Shown here piece after piece: positions 11,198 through 22,200 of a stretch of DNA of 64,000 nt. This stretch comes from Siphonodentalium dalli. Taxonomy: Eukaryota > Mollusca > Scaphopoda > Gadilida > Siphonodentaliidae. The stretch spans positions 54,849,899 to 54,913,898 of the forward strand of contig CP136067.1 in the NCBI GenBank assembly GCA_032622095.1, read 5' to 3'. The notes below the pieces were generated by a model that had not been told where the DNA came from, did no database searches, and saw only the letters and a list, made by a program, of their open reading frames with translations. The number at the start of each line of letters is the position of its first letter. Within the stretch, counting starts at the first letter, position 1. The position numbers and the translations under genes are program-made.

Positions 11198-11362
11198 AGA
11201 TGCAAGAAATGAATGTAGTTTTATTCAAGGTTATAACACTGTGATCATTGGGCACAATATGTGAACAGCAAAGCGGAGGTTCACACTAAATGTGCCCCAT
11301 TGGCCACAGCGACATACCGGTACAACTCAATAAAACTACATTCATTTCCTGCTTTTATATAA
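11198..11362. mobile_element. Family M foldback element, copy 1
   Basis: Left arm 'caagaaatgaatgtagtttt' (from about 11,213) matches inverted right arm 'aaaactacattcatttcctg' (to about 11,352), with 'gggcaca' and 'tgtgcccc' inverted nearer the centre. The outer edges are 'tatatttata' and 'ttttatata'. A related foldback lies at 32,361-32,526. Confidence 0.55.
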
Positions 11363-12254
11363 CTTTTTCTTTCTTAATTTCTAGGAACAAGCTGAATTTT
11401 TTTCTTCTAAAATTTCTCCGCAGTTTGGATATTACACCATTATACCATTGTTAGTTAGCCCAATATTATTCCTGTGAATTATCAATCCATAAGTCTATGG
11501 CCGCGCACTTAAAAACACGCCTAGTTATTCTATCTACCACTTTTAGTCATCCAGGTCAATAAGGTGTGATAGGTTTCTGATATGTGTTTTATTGGGATAT
11601 AAAATGCATGACCCAGTTGGCAGTTGACCAATCACCAAACAGGATTTAGTGCTACACACGTAATTGCTATTTCATATTTAACTATAATTTAAACTTACTC
11701 TCTGCACTGGACCATAAACTTCAAATTCTCTGCGTAACTTTGATTCACTGGTGTCAAAATTCTGAAAGTAGATAGGAAAATTGAATAAATATACATATAG
11801 ATTTTCTACTAGCTGTCGAAAGCAGGAAGATAATTTGTTGCTAATAATTCCGAGGGCAGTATAGCCTCTGTGTGTGCTGATGTAATCAGTGGCGGAGTGA
11901 AATAGTCGCTCAATCAGAATCACGCAATCGAACACATACCGAAATTCACAGAGGTTCCTAATAAGATTAGAAATACAAATTTTCAAGACTGTGTAGCAAA
12001 TGAATAATTCCGTTCACGAGCGGAAACCGTACATAGGGGACATCGAATCAATCTTGGCACACCACACATGGGAAAACAGACGTGGTTAATATTCAAAAGC
12101 TTCGAAACAAAGTCATAAAAAGTCCCTGAGGGCGGGGGCCAAACAGATCAATAATTGATAGGACAAGAGTTTGTTGTTTCCTATCCTCATAGACTGATAG
12201 ATTATCAAGTGCAGGCTTCGAGTTTTGAAAAAAAGGTGCAGTGTTTCCCTCCAC
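11363..12254. other. No feature recognised
   Basis: No repeat family recognised. A 102-codon minus-strand frame (11678-11986) looks like ordinary A/T-rich chance sequence. Confidence 0.35.
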
Positions 12255-12390
12255 AAGCCTGGATTTAGTGTGTCTGACATTTGCAGAACGAGGCCCCCAG
12301 AAGCGGGCTAGCATTACCAAATTCACCCTCTGGTGACCTCATTCTGCTGGGAATATCTATAGCCTCAAATTAATATTGTTTTCAGTTAAG
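12255..12390. repeat. Family G palindromic repeat, copy 1
   Basis: Contains 'tagtgtgtctgacatttgc', 'agaacgaggcccccagaag', 'ttcaccctctggtgacctca' and the tail 'tctatagcctcaaattaat'. These blocks recur at 19,735, 34,889, 51,701, 51,928 and 56,049. The element folds on itself around 'gcgggctagcattacc'. Confidence 0.7.
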
Positions 12391-12505
12391 ATACAAGAGG
12401 CCGATCAAGATCGGCAGATGTTAACCCATCCCTTGGCGATAGTAAACTACTATGATCGGAATCATAAATGAGAGTTTTTATGTTGAATTATAGGGTATAC
12501 TGTTA

Positions 12506-12725
12506 GGGAGCTTGTCCAATTCCGACGGAGTTTCCGTCGGAATCGGAGTTTCCGATGGATATTTCCGATCTCCGATACCGATGGCAATCGGAGTTTTTGT
12601 ATCGGTATAAAACTCCGATTCCGTCGGAGATTTTTCGCTGTGTCGTCGGTAAAATCATCCGATTCAATCGGAGTTTTATATCGGAGTTCCCGTTCTTCAA
12701 GTGCGGTATGTTTTGGAAAACTCCG
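12506..12725. repeat. Left subterminal ATCGGAG repeat cluster
   Basis: Roughly ten copies in both orientations of ATCGGAG/CTCCGAT, several as palindromes (for example 'ccgacggagtttccgtcgg', 12522-12540). The mirror-image cluster lies at 18,450-18,711. The 142-codon and 65-codon minus-strand frames here are rich in R, N and S because they translate this repeat, and are not genes. Confidence 0.75.
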
Positions 12726-13742
12726 ATCCCGTGAATTTTCGTAGGAGCTTTTAATAAATCGTCGTTTCGGTTCTTCGTGTATATTGTTTATATATATATA
12801 CCAGACACAACGGAGAAAGACAAGTAACATGTTACGTCCATTCTCAGCGACTCGGCCATTTCCGCTTCGCTGAGGAAATAACCTCCCCATAAATAGAAAC
12901 CATATTCGCGCAATGCTAAAATAGGCCTATAATTATCAGTCGACGTAAACATCTCCGTAATAATTATAATATCAGATGAATTTATATGATAATAATATAC
13001 TGAGTTGAAATTTATGTCGACTGTATAATTATATGCGTGCAGGATTTGAACCGGTGGAATATGATATCTACTGGTAAGTATATTATTGGGTGCATACAAG
13101 ATTTGAAATACACTGGGTTTACGGTATTCTCAGAATCCGACGATGTTGCAAATATAGTTTATATCGCTAAGGGGTCATCTCAAAACTACTATCGGGATCC
13201 CGATAGGATACCGATAGTTATATATACAGTTATCGGGAAATTATCGGGAAATGACGCAACGTTTTTCGGGAAATTATCGGAATATTTACATAGTCTATCG
13301 GGATTCGATCTATCGGAGTTTACTTTCATTTCGGAGTATCATATTCCGAAAACAACGCATGTTGTTTGGAAAGTTTCTGTATCGGGATTACTCCGGACTT
13401 TTATCGCGATTTTATGTTTTATAGGCCTATCTTTATTATTGATTTAATAGTTTCCTAACATGAGAAATCGTTAGTATAAAGTTTTAAAGTATCAGGGGGC
13501 ACGTGTCGTAGAACTATTATATGTTATACTGTGGTGATCAGTGGGTGCTACGTACAATATCGGTATTTTACCTGGACAATACACCCCACCCATCGGGAAA
13601 TCTTCAAAATCAATAAATAAATTCACGGGGAGCATACCCAAATATGTATAGTATAGGCCTTAATGCAAGTGGCTACTTTCACTTTCTAAAAATAGAACAG
13701 ATCCATCAATTGATTAAATTCTAAGATTTATTTCGGCGTTGC

Positions 13743-14096
13743 ATGCAGCGGCTACTATCTTCAAAGCTTAATTGTGTTTGTAATATGTTTAAATACATCC
13801 GACTTTTAAATATGGAGGAAATAAAGAAATACATATATTATGGCAAATGTAAAAGATTTGTATTTAATCGCGAATCGTCGGCGACACAATTAATGCATGC
13901 ACAATCGAGTGCAGTCTTAACACGAGATGTCGTATATGTTCTATTTTTAGCCCGATTCCAGGAATTGGGGTCATCAATATTTACGTTTCTGGGAACAACA
14001 CACGTGGCATTGCAGAGTAATACGTCTCGAAGATTTCACACAGTGAACGGATTTATAAAACAATTTCAAACATGGGACAATTTAACTCAAGCTTAA
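13743..14096 (+). other. Unrecognised 117-codon open frame inside the inner element
   Basis: This is the longest frame wholly inside the inner element. It starts at an ATG and ends at TAA. I see no transposase catalytic motif, zinc finger or membrane segment. The surrounding DNA is A/T-rich and the composition is not distinct from it. It may be chance; a relic of captured sequence is possible. Confidence 0.15.
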
Positions 14097-14375
14097 AAAA
14101 AATATCGGGCCTGTGTACACGTAGGCCTATATTCCGAATATACATAGCCTAGGCGAAATTTATATTGGAATATGTGCGATGTCCATGCAGCATTTGATGT
14201 GCTTTATAACGCAATCATGGCAATTGCATTTTTGTTTACCGGCACATGCATGGAAACAACAAATCTCGCCAGTAGACAGCCGTAGAAAGAAAAATATATA
14301 TCCACAGTGGGTTTAACTTTAGCCTAAGCAGGAAATTTTGCTGTTATGCCTACATTCTGCATGGTCATGCAGTTT

Positions 14376-14376
<1 letters not shown>

Positions 14377-14420
<44 letters not shown>
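14377..14420 (+). repeat. G44 homopolymer
   Basis: Forty-four consecutive G residues, followed 87 bases later by another G run of 23 (14508-14530). Both lie in the inner PIF-type element. The true length may differ because homopolymers are hard to assemble. Confidence 0.85.
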
Positions 14421-14421
<1 letters not shown>

Positions 14422-14507
14422 AGATCGATCATGCACGCCATGAATATCTACACGATTCTCTACCCTTTAGTCAAGAGTAGGCTATAGAAATTCGAAACAT
14501 GACATAT

Positions 14508-14530
14508 GGGGGGGGGGGGGGGGGGGGGGG
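14508..14530 (+). repeat. G23 homopolymer
   Basis: Twenty-three consecutive G residues, in the same orientation as the G44 run upstream. Confidence 0.85.
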
Positions 14531-15857
14531 TGTCCTGCTGTACATGTAAAGTTTTAGCAACATTTAGCAGTAATATTCCATACTTTTTCATGAATCGTAA
14601 TATGGTAAATAAAGAGCGTGTGGAAATATGAATGGAAAATTCCATGCAAATCTGCAGTGCAAAGGTTATAAATACGCGAAGTAATCATAACATTTAACTG
14701 ACAATTAAATGTGTGCATGGGCTGCTTTTCATATTCTACATTAATTTCGTTTTCTGTAATTACTACTAATTATAATGCTGCATTGATTATTTCGATAAGT
14801 TGAACATAGCCTAATTATGTTGACAGTGTCGAATTTCACGATTGCATCATCAAGGTCAAGGTAACACGATGCGATTTATTTGTAGTAGGCCTGCTCCTAT
14901 ATTTCGTCATTTTTATCTTTCAAAAAGATGTCTTGCTAACTTTTATTTAGTTTACTTTCGATATTAACCATTTACCCAACAGTAATATTACCTCCAGCCA
15001 ACAGAACTTTCTGGTGACGTCAAAGTTTTTGGGGGAAAACATGTATTATTACTAAATGTTATGTGGCTCCTGATTTATGAAATTATGTTCATCTGTATGG
15101 ATGGGGACTGGGAGTAAAAAAAACAAATCCAGAGTTGTGAATCCCCCTCCCAAAGCATGATAGTATGGTGAATATTTAGTAGGTTTTATATTTATATTTT
15201 ATAACAATAAATGTAATAAACAAACGAAAGGTAAGTTTTGTTTTATCAACTGATCAATGTGACATTCAGTTTCAATTTCTCTGTCGGAAAACCATATCAC
15301 CAAATTGAGTGATTTATTAATGTTTTAAGCCATGGCTACGTGGTGAAATGAAACATAAAATAAATCATCAAGTGGCCTATCAACTCTTGGATAGTTACGT
15401 GTAAATTCAGTTACAATTGACTGCATTATTAGTCCAAACTAGTCAACATTGTGCCATCGATTACAACGCACGTGTTTTTTTGTTTACTTCAATTTACAAC
15501 GCACCGGTTTTTGACCTTGACATTGCAGTCAATACATTCGTACCGCACATATCTTGTGCAATTAATAAATTAAACAATTCTTTCGTGTCTACATTGTATC
15601 TTATGATCGAGAAAAGTGCTTTCTCTTAGTGAAATTTTGAGCAATCATATTCAATATAAAATGACAAGACAGTGCCGATAAGTAATTCGCGGTAAATGCA
15701 GCACTATTCGGAATTAATGCGCACTTTCAATTTAAAAATAGCCGCGTTTGTCTCGTGAACTCTTGTGTTCAAATAAAAGTAACTAATGTTAAACAATGTC
15801 ATTTCTTTGATTTTTCACATCATGATATGGCCAATTTACTTGAGTATTTGGCAGTGT

Positions 15858-16803
15858 TAATGCGCGGAGAATAATAATTTTATTAATCAAACGAGAGAAC
15901 AAAACGGCCGATCGATGCACATTTGTGCTATACAGTATTTTATTATTGTTGCGCTGACGCCGGCAAGGTCCGAGGTGTTTTCATCGTCATCAGCTGATCA
16001 ATAAGTTCAATGGAAACACTCGATAAATGGTCAATTGATACTAACACTAAAGCTAAGATATATTATGTTTGAATTTGCAATGAATGTCATTTATTTATTA
16101 CCGAATGGCTAATAGTTATATAGCCATGATAGATGACAGTCCCCATTGTGCGCCCCACATTCCAACACCACGTGTTCGCAGGTACAAATTTCTGTTGCTC
16201 GATCGTTATCAGTGGGCGTTTCTTGATCTTTCTTGGCGGGAGTGTTTTTTAAATAAACCATTTGGATTGAATCGTGTGTCCATTCCTTTGTATTTTTAGA
16301 TTACATTGTGGAGAATATACTCAAGATTATATAATTGTCAATGCGCGCAGAATAATAATTTTATTAATCAAACGAGAGAACAAAACGGCCGATGCACATA
16401 AATTTGTGCTACAGTATTTTATAATTGCTGCAATGACGTCGACAAGGTTCCTAGATTTTTTCATCGTCATCAGCTGATCAATAAGTTCAATGACAGCATT
16501 CGATAAATGGTCAATTGATAGTAATACTAAATCTAAGATATATTCTGTTTGAATTTGCAATGAATGTCATTTATGAATTACCGAATGGGTAATAGATATA
16601 GCCATGATAAATGAGTCCCCATTGTGCGCCCCAATTTCCAACACGTGTTTGCTGTAGGTACATATTTTTTGCGCACGTCATCAGTGGGGGTTTCTTGGCG
16701 GGAGTGTTTTTTAAATAAACAATTTGGATTGAATCATGTGTCCATTCCTTTGTATTTTTCGATTATAGTGTGGAGAATATACTCAAGATTATGTATTTGT
16801 TAA
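15858..16803 (+). repeat. ~480-base tandem duplication inside the inner element
   Basis: Copy 1 is about 15,858-16,338 and copy 2 about 16,339-16,800, followed by the first bases of a third ('taatgcgctttaac'). Both contain 'gagaataataattttattaa', 'cgtcatcagctgatcaataa', 'tcaatgaatgtcatttat' style text and 'cttggcgggagtgttttttaa'. They differ by scattered substitutions and small deletions. A 71-codon frame in copy 1 (16084-16299) is broken in copy 2, so it is not conserved coding. Confidence 0.85.
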
Positions 16804-17369
16804 TGCGCTTTAACAACATAATTTATTTGGGTACTAATCCAGCCAATCCCCGTGCCCACAATATTGGGCTGAATTGGCGTGACGTTGGGACGTGTAACTG
16901 AAGAGAAAATCGAAAATGTTGTTGAACTTTTCGATCAAAACTTTATTGAATTCTCAAAATTGCTCACTCAGTGTATTAAAATAAAATATTATTCGATCTT
17001 GTGATGAATGAGGGAAAAAATCAAATCAAATGACAGTTTTATTTGAGAACATTTCTAGGGCCAAAAGAGTTTTATCAAATATATATTTCAATTTTTTATC
17101 ACGTTCACTTTGGAACAGTCTATTGCTAGTGTTGAAGGGATACTACCTTTATGAAACCATTCCTTTTTACGTTTCCTTCAGAGCGTTTCTAGGAGATATG
17201 TGCTGTATGAATAATATGCATAAAGAATTCAATGGACAATTTAATAATTTGGAATCAAAACATGAAACGTGTAGAGTTTTAATTCTTTTAAACAAGCTTC
17301 CACCCCAATAAAAATATGCTTACGAAGGAGGCTGTGGACGAATCCAAAAGTAATGACAACAAATAGAAC

Positions 17370-17435
17370 CGGAAACATAAACAAACATGCTCGATTCGTC
17401 GAGCATAAACAACATGCTCGATTCGTCGATTATCA
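17370..17435 (+). repeat. Short tandem repeat 'catgctcgattcgtcga'
   Basis: Two copies of 'acatgctcgattcgtcga' about 30 bases apart, inside the inner element. Confidence 0.6.
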
Positions 17436-18426
17436 AAACAGACATAGGCCTAATTGTTCTTGAAATAAATGGGTAAATTATCGGAAAGTTGGTAATACGC
17501 TACGTACATTACTTTCGGAAATTTTTCGGGAAATCAGCGTGTTATCGGAATATTTAGATGCGGTATCGGAATATTATCGGGAAATGGTGACCGCTCTATC
17601 GGAATCTATCGGGAAATTTAGAAGATAGTTTTGAGTTATCGGAATCCTATCGGGATATTTATCGGGATCCCGATAGTAGTTTTGAGATGACCCCTAAGTG
17701 CAGTTTAATATGGAATAATCCATTACAATCCCGGCTGGGGGTGCAAATAATTATTCCATTTTCAATGACATACCGGTACCCAGGTATTACAACGTACTGG
17801 TATCAGTACTGAAATTGTCTTCTAATGTTTCCAAATCCGCCTGAACAAACCAAAGATCTATTTCTTGTTGCCATTTTCTGAATAATTATATCGTTTGAAC
17901 CAACTTTGCGATTCTTAATTCAACTTCGGTCGAGTGAAAACCACGTGTGTGTGTTGTGTTGCAAACCGGAAGAGTGGATCAATCGGGAGGTTATTGGAAG
18001 AGCCTGTATAATTGATGGAAGAGCCGGACCAATCCAGTGACGGCAGAATCAAGCCTCACCCAAATAAGGAAGTTGGATTTATTTTTATTTTTTATTGATA
18101 TTGGGAATCGTAGGGATTATTCATTTTTAAGAGACGAGTAATACTAGTACCATCGCACCAGATAAATAAACAACGTGTTTTGCGAAAGCGACAAACTGAA
18201 AATGACGCAACCAACAATCACGTAATAAAATGTTATGATTTACTCGATATTAAAGCTAGATTTTTCCAGTTTTCTCCGCAAAAGTTTAAATTATAATCGG
18301 AGATGGGATGTGTATTCCCTTCATCACAAGGATTTCCCCATAAACGAACGGTCTGTTCAACTTTTTCTGGTGACTTTCTCAACTTTTCAGAGGAAGTTTG
18401 GCATAAATAAAAATGAAATTATTACA

Positions 18427-18711
18427 CAAAACTCAAATCACATCGCCGTTTTGATATCGGAGAAAACTCCGATGAAATCTGATTAATTCGGAGTTTTAAC
18501 ATCGTAGTTTTCATATCGGAGAAAAACTCTGATTTCATCGGAGTTTTGTTCAGAGTTCATCGGAATTTTCACCGGAATTGATCGGAGTTCTTGATCGGAG
18601 AAAAAACTCCGATCTAAGAAATTCCGATGATGAGGGAGAAAACTCCGATTAAAACTCCGATTAAAAGCTCCGATCACCGACGGAAATTCCGTCTGAATTG
18701 GACAAGGTCCC
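18427..18711. repeat. Right subterminal ATCGGAG repeat cluster
   Basis: Dense copies of 'atcggag' and 'ctccgat' in alternating orientation, ending with the terminal 'gacggaaattccgtc' palindrome. It mirrors the cluster at the left end. Minus-strand frames here are repeat translations. Confidence 0.75.
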
Positions 18712-18714
18712 TTA

Positions 18715-19318
18715 TACTGTACTATTATAGACAAATGTAAATAAAACAAATTATTGGAATTTATGGGCCACTCTCATTTATATAAGAGAATGAATTGGTA
18801 CAGGATATGTAATGCTGCACCACCACAGCCTTGAGTTAAATGTGAAAAGGTGACCTGGACATGGAATACTTGGGTTAAGAGAGTCCAATTTAAGTTTACA
18901 ATGATAATGTATCAAATTCTACCAACAATAGCATCAAGATAAGACACCTCACTGCTGACACATTAATATCAATTATATAGCAGAGCCGTCAACAAATCAC
19001 AGGCATTGTTTATGTTGAAGGCTGGCATCTCTATTAAACCAATAACATTTATAATGACCTCAGACCATCTGTAGAGTGATATACCCAACTGTGCAATACA
19101 GCACAATGTTCTAGTCTACTGTTAATATCATGTGATGTGTATTGTTGAAACTTTTTTTTAAATTAGATACCATAGCTTTCTTTATCAGCACATTGGCATA
19201 AGAGACATCAGAAATAATATAGCCTTATCAATAGCTAAGTAGTCCAAAGGCATGGGATGGATTGGTGAATTGGGTTTAATGTCACTCCAAACAAATTTAC
19301 CAGTACATAACACAAGAT
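18715..19318. other. Mostly featureless; hairpin-module scrap near 18,777
   Basis: 'tataagagaatgaattggta' then 'cagg' at 18,782-18,805 looks like one arm of the family C/D hairpin. The rest shows nothing recognisable. Confidence 0.35.
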
Positions 19319-19690
19319 TTTGGACCAATTTAAACCAAATTTGGTGTGGTGACTCAGGGTACCCTTGGCAGAGTTATAATGGTATTAGTTTTTCAAATTT
19401 TGCTAACTTAAAAAAAATATAGATGTTTCCCCACAATGTTTCTCATATTTTATTATATATATTTTTTTTTTTTTTTTTTTTTTTAATCGAGCAAGGAATT
19501 CAATCTAACTCAGTTGAAAATAGTCTGATCAAACCCATATTCAAACTCGATCTGTCTTTTGTGCTGAGAAATTCATATACAAAATTTGGTTCCGATAAGA
19601 TAGAAAATATTTGAGTTATCGCACCATGCGTAAAGTGTCTACGGACAGACATACAGACAGACGGATGCACGACGAGTGGTCAATCAGGAC
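19319..19690 (+). repeat. Relic shared with the Helitron-like element at 30.7 kb
   Basis: 'atttggtgtggtgactcagg', then 'gtacccttggcagagttata' and 'atggtattagttt' closely match 30,798-30,855. A long T tract (about 19,458-19,483) and a 'ggacagacatacagacagacgg' type tail (19,642-19,665) follow. The relation to a specific family is inference. Confidence 0.5.
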
Positions 19691-19734
19691 ATCGACACTA
19701 TGTTTACCATACTATGGTATGGGTAAACATAAAA

Positions 19735-19960
19735 ATGCAAAATCGAGGTGACTAATGGGTGAATATCACCAACTTCAAATGGGGAACTTCAATCTGATCC
19801 CAGGTCTCCCATAGCAGTTGAGGCTTAAGGCATAAGCAGAATGAGGTCCACAGAGGGTAAATTTGGTGATGCTAGCCCAGTGTGGGATAGCATCACTAAA
19901 TTCACCCACTGGGGACCTCATTATGCAAATGTCAGACACACTAACTCCAGACTTGGGCCT
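19735..19960. repeat. Family G palindromic repeat, copy 2
   Basis: Contains 'aggtgactaatgggtgaat', 'tcccatagcagttgaggc', 'agaatgaggtccacagaggg', 'ggtgatgctagcccag' and, inverted, 'cactggggacctcatta' and 'caaatgtcagacacacta'. The block order matches the copy at 51,928. Confidence 0.75.
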
Positions 19961-20236
19961 CCACACAGCTGAATATGGAATATAAAATTCAGTATTTTTG
20001 TGACTGAACAAAACAAGACATCTTACAATAGTTGGGGAAATTGTCAACAAATAACAATGATTTAAGAAACTTTTTCTCAGGGAAGTATAACTTCTATTGA
20101 GTATTTCTATTTAAAAAGGTCACTACCCTGGTCCTATTCTTTACTCCATGTTGGAACATATCCCAGTCTTAGTCGAAACATGTGCAATCATGATCATGTG
20201 GGGAGCACACAGGGGTACATACAGTGCACTCTTGTT

Positions 20237-21074
20237 AGGAAGCGGGACCACCCGACACGGGCGTATTTTTGGTCGAGTTGTCCCATGTTTTGAGTTAATA
20301 TTTTTGTCGTATTCACAATTTTCTTTTCATATTTTCTTCGAAATGTCAAATTTGTGGTTTATTTCTTAAAGGTACTCAATCAGATCAGACGGTCCCCATA
20401 TTTTCAAGACACAACAACAACATTTCTTCAAAATATGTTTTATTTATCAGAATAGATTAATTGCAACAAAATAATGCTAACCACTGTCAACTTTGGTAAC
20501 AAATTTCCCAAAACGTGTAATTTAGCAACATTTTGTTCAATGAAATATGGCCGTGTTATCACTTGAGTATCACAAAATTTGGCTGTATTACCACTTGATT
20601 TTATTGTTATCCATCTTCATCCACAATTTTGTCAGAGACCATCCATTTTACGACATTTTTCTGGCCCAGAAATAAATCGAGAAATAACAAACTTCCAAAA
20701 TTGATATCTGAGCACTCTGAGCTGTGATGGTTGGGTTCCCCGACTCGAAACAAATATTTTTTACCATCGAAGCCAAAGAAATAGTCATTTAGGAGCGTTA
20801 ATTTGGATAATGCATCTAAGTTGAAACCAAATATGCAGTTTTTCAGATGCAGCTATATGTGATTTTCTGGATACATATTGGTATATTTTAAATTCATATC
20901 TATATTGTTAATCATGTTGGAACCAAAGCGTAGTATATTACAATCCATTGTAGACACATGTTTCACAACTACAAGTAATATATCCCATGTTTTATCATAT
21001 ATTTTATTCTTGTTTTAAATAAGTTGACAAAAGTTATATATTATTCTTTATTTGGGTCGGGTTGTCCCATTCCT
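20237..21074. mobile_element. Candidate 838-base TIR element
   Basis: The left edge AGGAAGCGGGACCACCCGAC (20237-20256) is matched inverted by GTCGGGTTGTCCCATTCCT (21056-21074), about 15 of 20 positions. The family I repeat lies inside. No clear target duplication or coding sequence is seen. Confidence 0.35.
20366..20822 (-). repeat. Family I interspersed repeat, copy 1
   Basis: The reverse complement of this stretch matches 45,588-46,035 along nearly its whole length: 'gctcctaaat...', 'tttctttggcttcg', 'ggcccagaaa', 'cggccatatttcattgaaca' and the terminal 'gatcagacgg'/'gatcgaattgagtgcc' blocks. Scattered differences and small indels show age. No coding frame is shared. Confidence 0.8.
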
Positions 21075-22200
21075 GCCTTGTTATTGCATAACAATATATT
21101 TTAAACATGTTTCCTACAATGTTTCTCATATATCCTGTTTGGAAAAATGAATAGAAATATCTGACTAGTTCAGAATGTGATGTAGAATGACACAGACATT
21201 AAAGGCTATAATCATAACTCGCATCAAGAAGCAATTCATTTCAGATGAGTACAGGAAATATGCTTATAACATGTGTTATAACAGCCCTGCCTGTCTTAGA
21301 AAACGTACTGCAGCGACAATGGTTCATCTTAAATCATTCCAGTGGAGCTATTATCCTGATAGCTTCAGACAAAATTTATTCGGCAACTCTATAAATGTAC
21401 TGCTAAATAGGGACATATAGATTGAAAAACTTGTAACGTCGGCTGTCAGGCATAACAAACTATAATTCACTGTGCCCGAGGCGGGAAAATAATGGTCCGG
21501 TCTATCAAAATTGGAACTGGAGGGGTTAGTTCAAGTCTTGAAATAACTGGTCTATCACGGTTCTTGAGGTTGGAATTTTCGAGAAAATCATGTTTATGTC
21601 TGGCTGAAATAGATTTAACTGGGTGATCAGTGTTGGTCAAATGTCATCGCCCTTATTATTGCATGGGATTTTCTTCAAATTGGCCAGTTGTCATGTTGTG
21701 AGAATTTAGGGGTATAATTTTGAACCACCCGCACACCCCCCCTCCCACCAGACGAAGCAAGGGTTATCACCATAGATTTGTTGGAGGCACAACACCTTTG
21801 TGGATGATTCAATATCAAGCCCATAAATCCCCAGTGACAACTGGTCAAGATCAAGAAAATTCCATGCAGTAACAGCCCTGTTAAAAAATTGGCCTATGCT
21901 AAAATATTAATAATAATTTATTATACTCATCACAATCTAGGAAAAATTATCTTTATTATCAGTCAACAATATTTATTACTCATTATTCATTCGCATCCTG
22001 TTGTTTTTATAATTACTAAATACTATGATTCTCAAAAATAGGTACTACACCAGGCAAGTGCACAATATTTGGAAACAATTGATTACATCATCTTAGGAAA
22101 GTAACGTCGTCCTAAAAATTAAATCTGAATCAGAGTTCCCGAGATTATAGTCAGCTTTTTTAAACATACTGGTGATAGTCCCTATGAGTCCGATCCCAAT
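21075..22200. other. No feature recognised
   Basis: Unique-looking sequence; a C-rich patch 'cacaccccccctcccacc' lies near 21,733. The 77-codon frame at 21187-21420 is unrecognised. Confidence 0.35.

Larger units (their letters stand above)
13171..17694. mobile_element. Inner 4.5 kb PIF/Harbinger-type element
   Basis: Ends GGGGTCATCTCAAAACTACT (13171) and, inverted, the same text at 17,675-17,694. TAA lies on both sides (13168-13170, 17695-17697). Subterminal zones (13,188-13,400 and 17,500-17,675) are packed with ATCGGGA/TCCCGAT, including GGGATCCCGATAG at both ends. It is inserted in the outer element. No transposase is visible; the 117-codon frame at 13743-14096 is unrecognised and the 136-codon frame at 13037-13447 crosses the boundary. 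Confidence 0.8.
12506..18711. mobile_element. Outer 6.2 kb PIF/Harbinger-type element
   Basis: Terminal inverted repeats of about 38 bases. The left begins GGGAGCTTGTCCAATTCCGA (12506) and the complement of the right end reads GGGACCTTGTCCAATTCAGA (ending 18711). TTA lies on both sides (12503-12505, 18712-18714). A TWA target duplication and G-rich ends are typical of PIF/Harbinger. An alternative 8-base match, TATACTGT, is present on both flanks and would shift the ends by one to three bases. The first ~220 and last ~290 bases are crowded with 'atcggagtttt' and its complement, probably transposase-binding sites. No transposase or Myb-like ORF is visible. A second element (13171-17694) sits inside. 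Confidence 0.75.

Noticed and set aside
12462-12890. 142-codon minus-strand frame rich in Arg/Asn/Ser
   Set aside because: It translates the ATCGGAG subterminal repeats and TIR of the outer element; the openness comes from repeat composition.
13037-13447. 136-codon plus-strand frame
   Set aside because: It crosses the boundary between the outer and inner transposons and runs through ATCGGGA repeats, so it cannot be an ancestral gene.
17100-17130. 'SLWNSLLLV' text resembling a LINE carboxy end
   Set aside because: Only a few residues match, there is no following K-rich segment and no LINE 3' UTR; likely chance.
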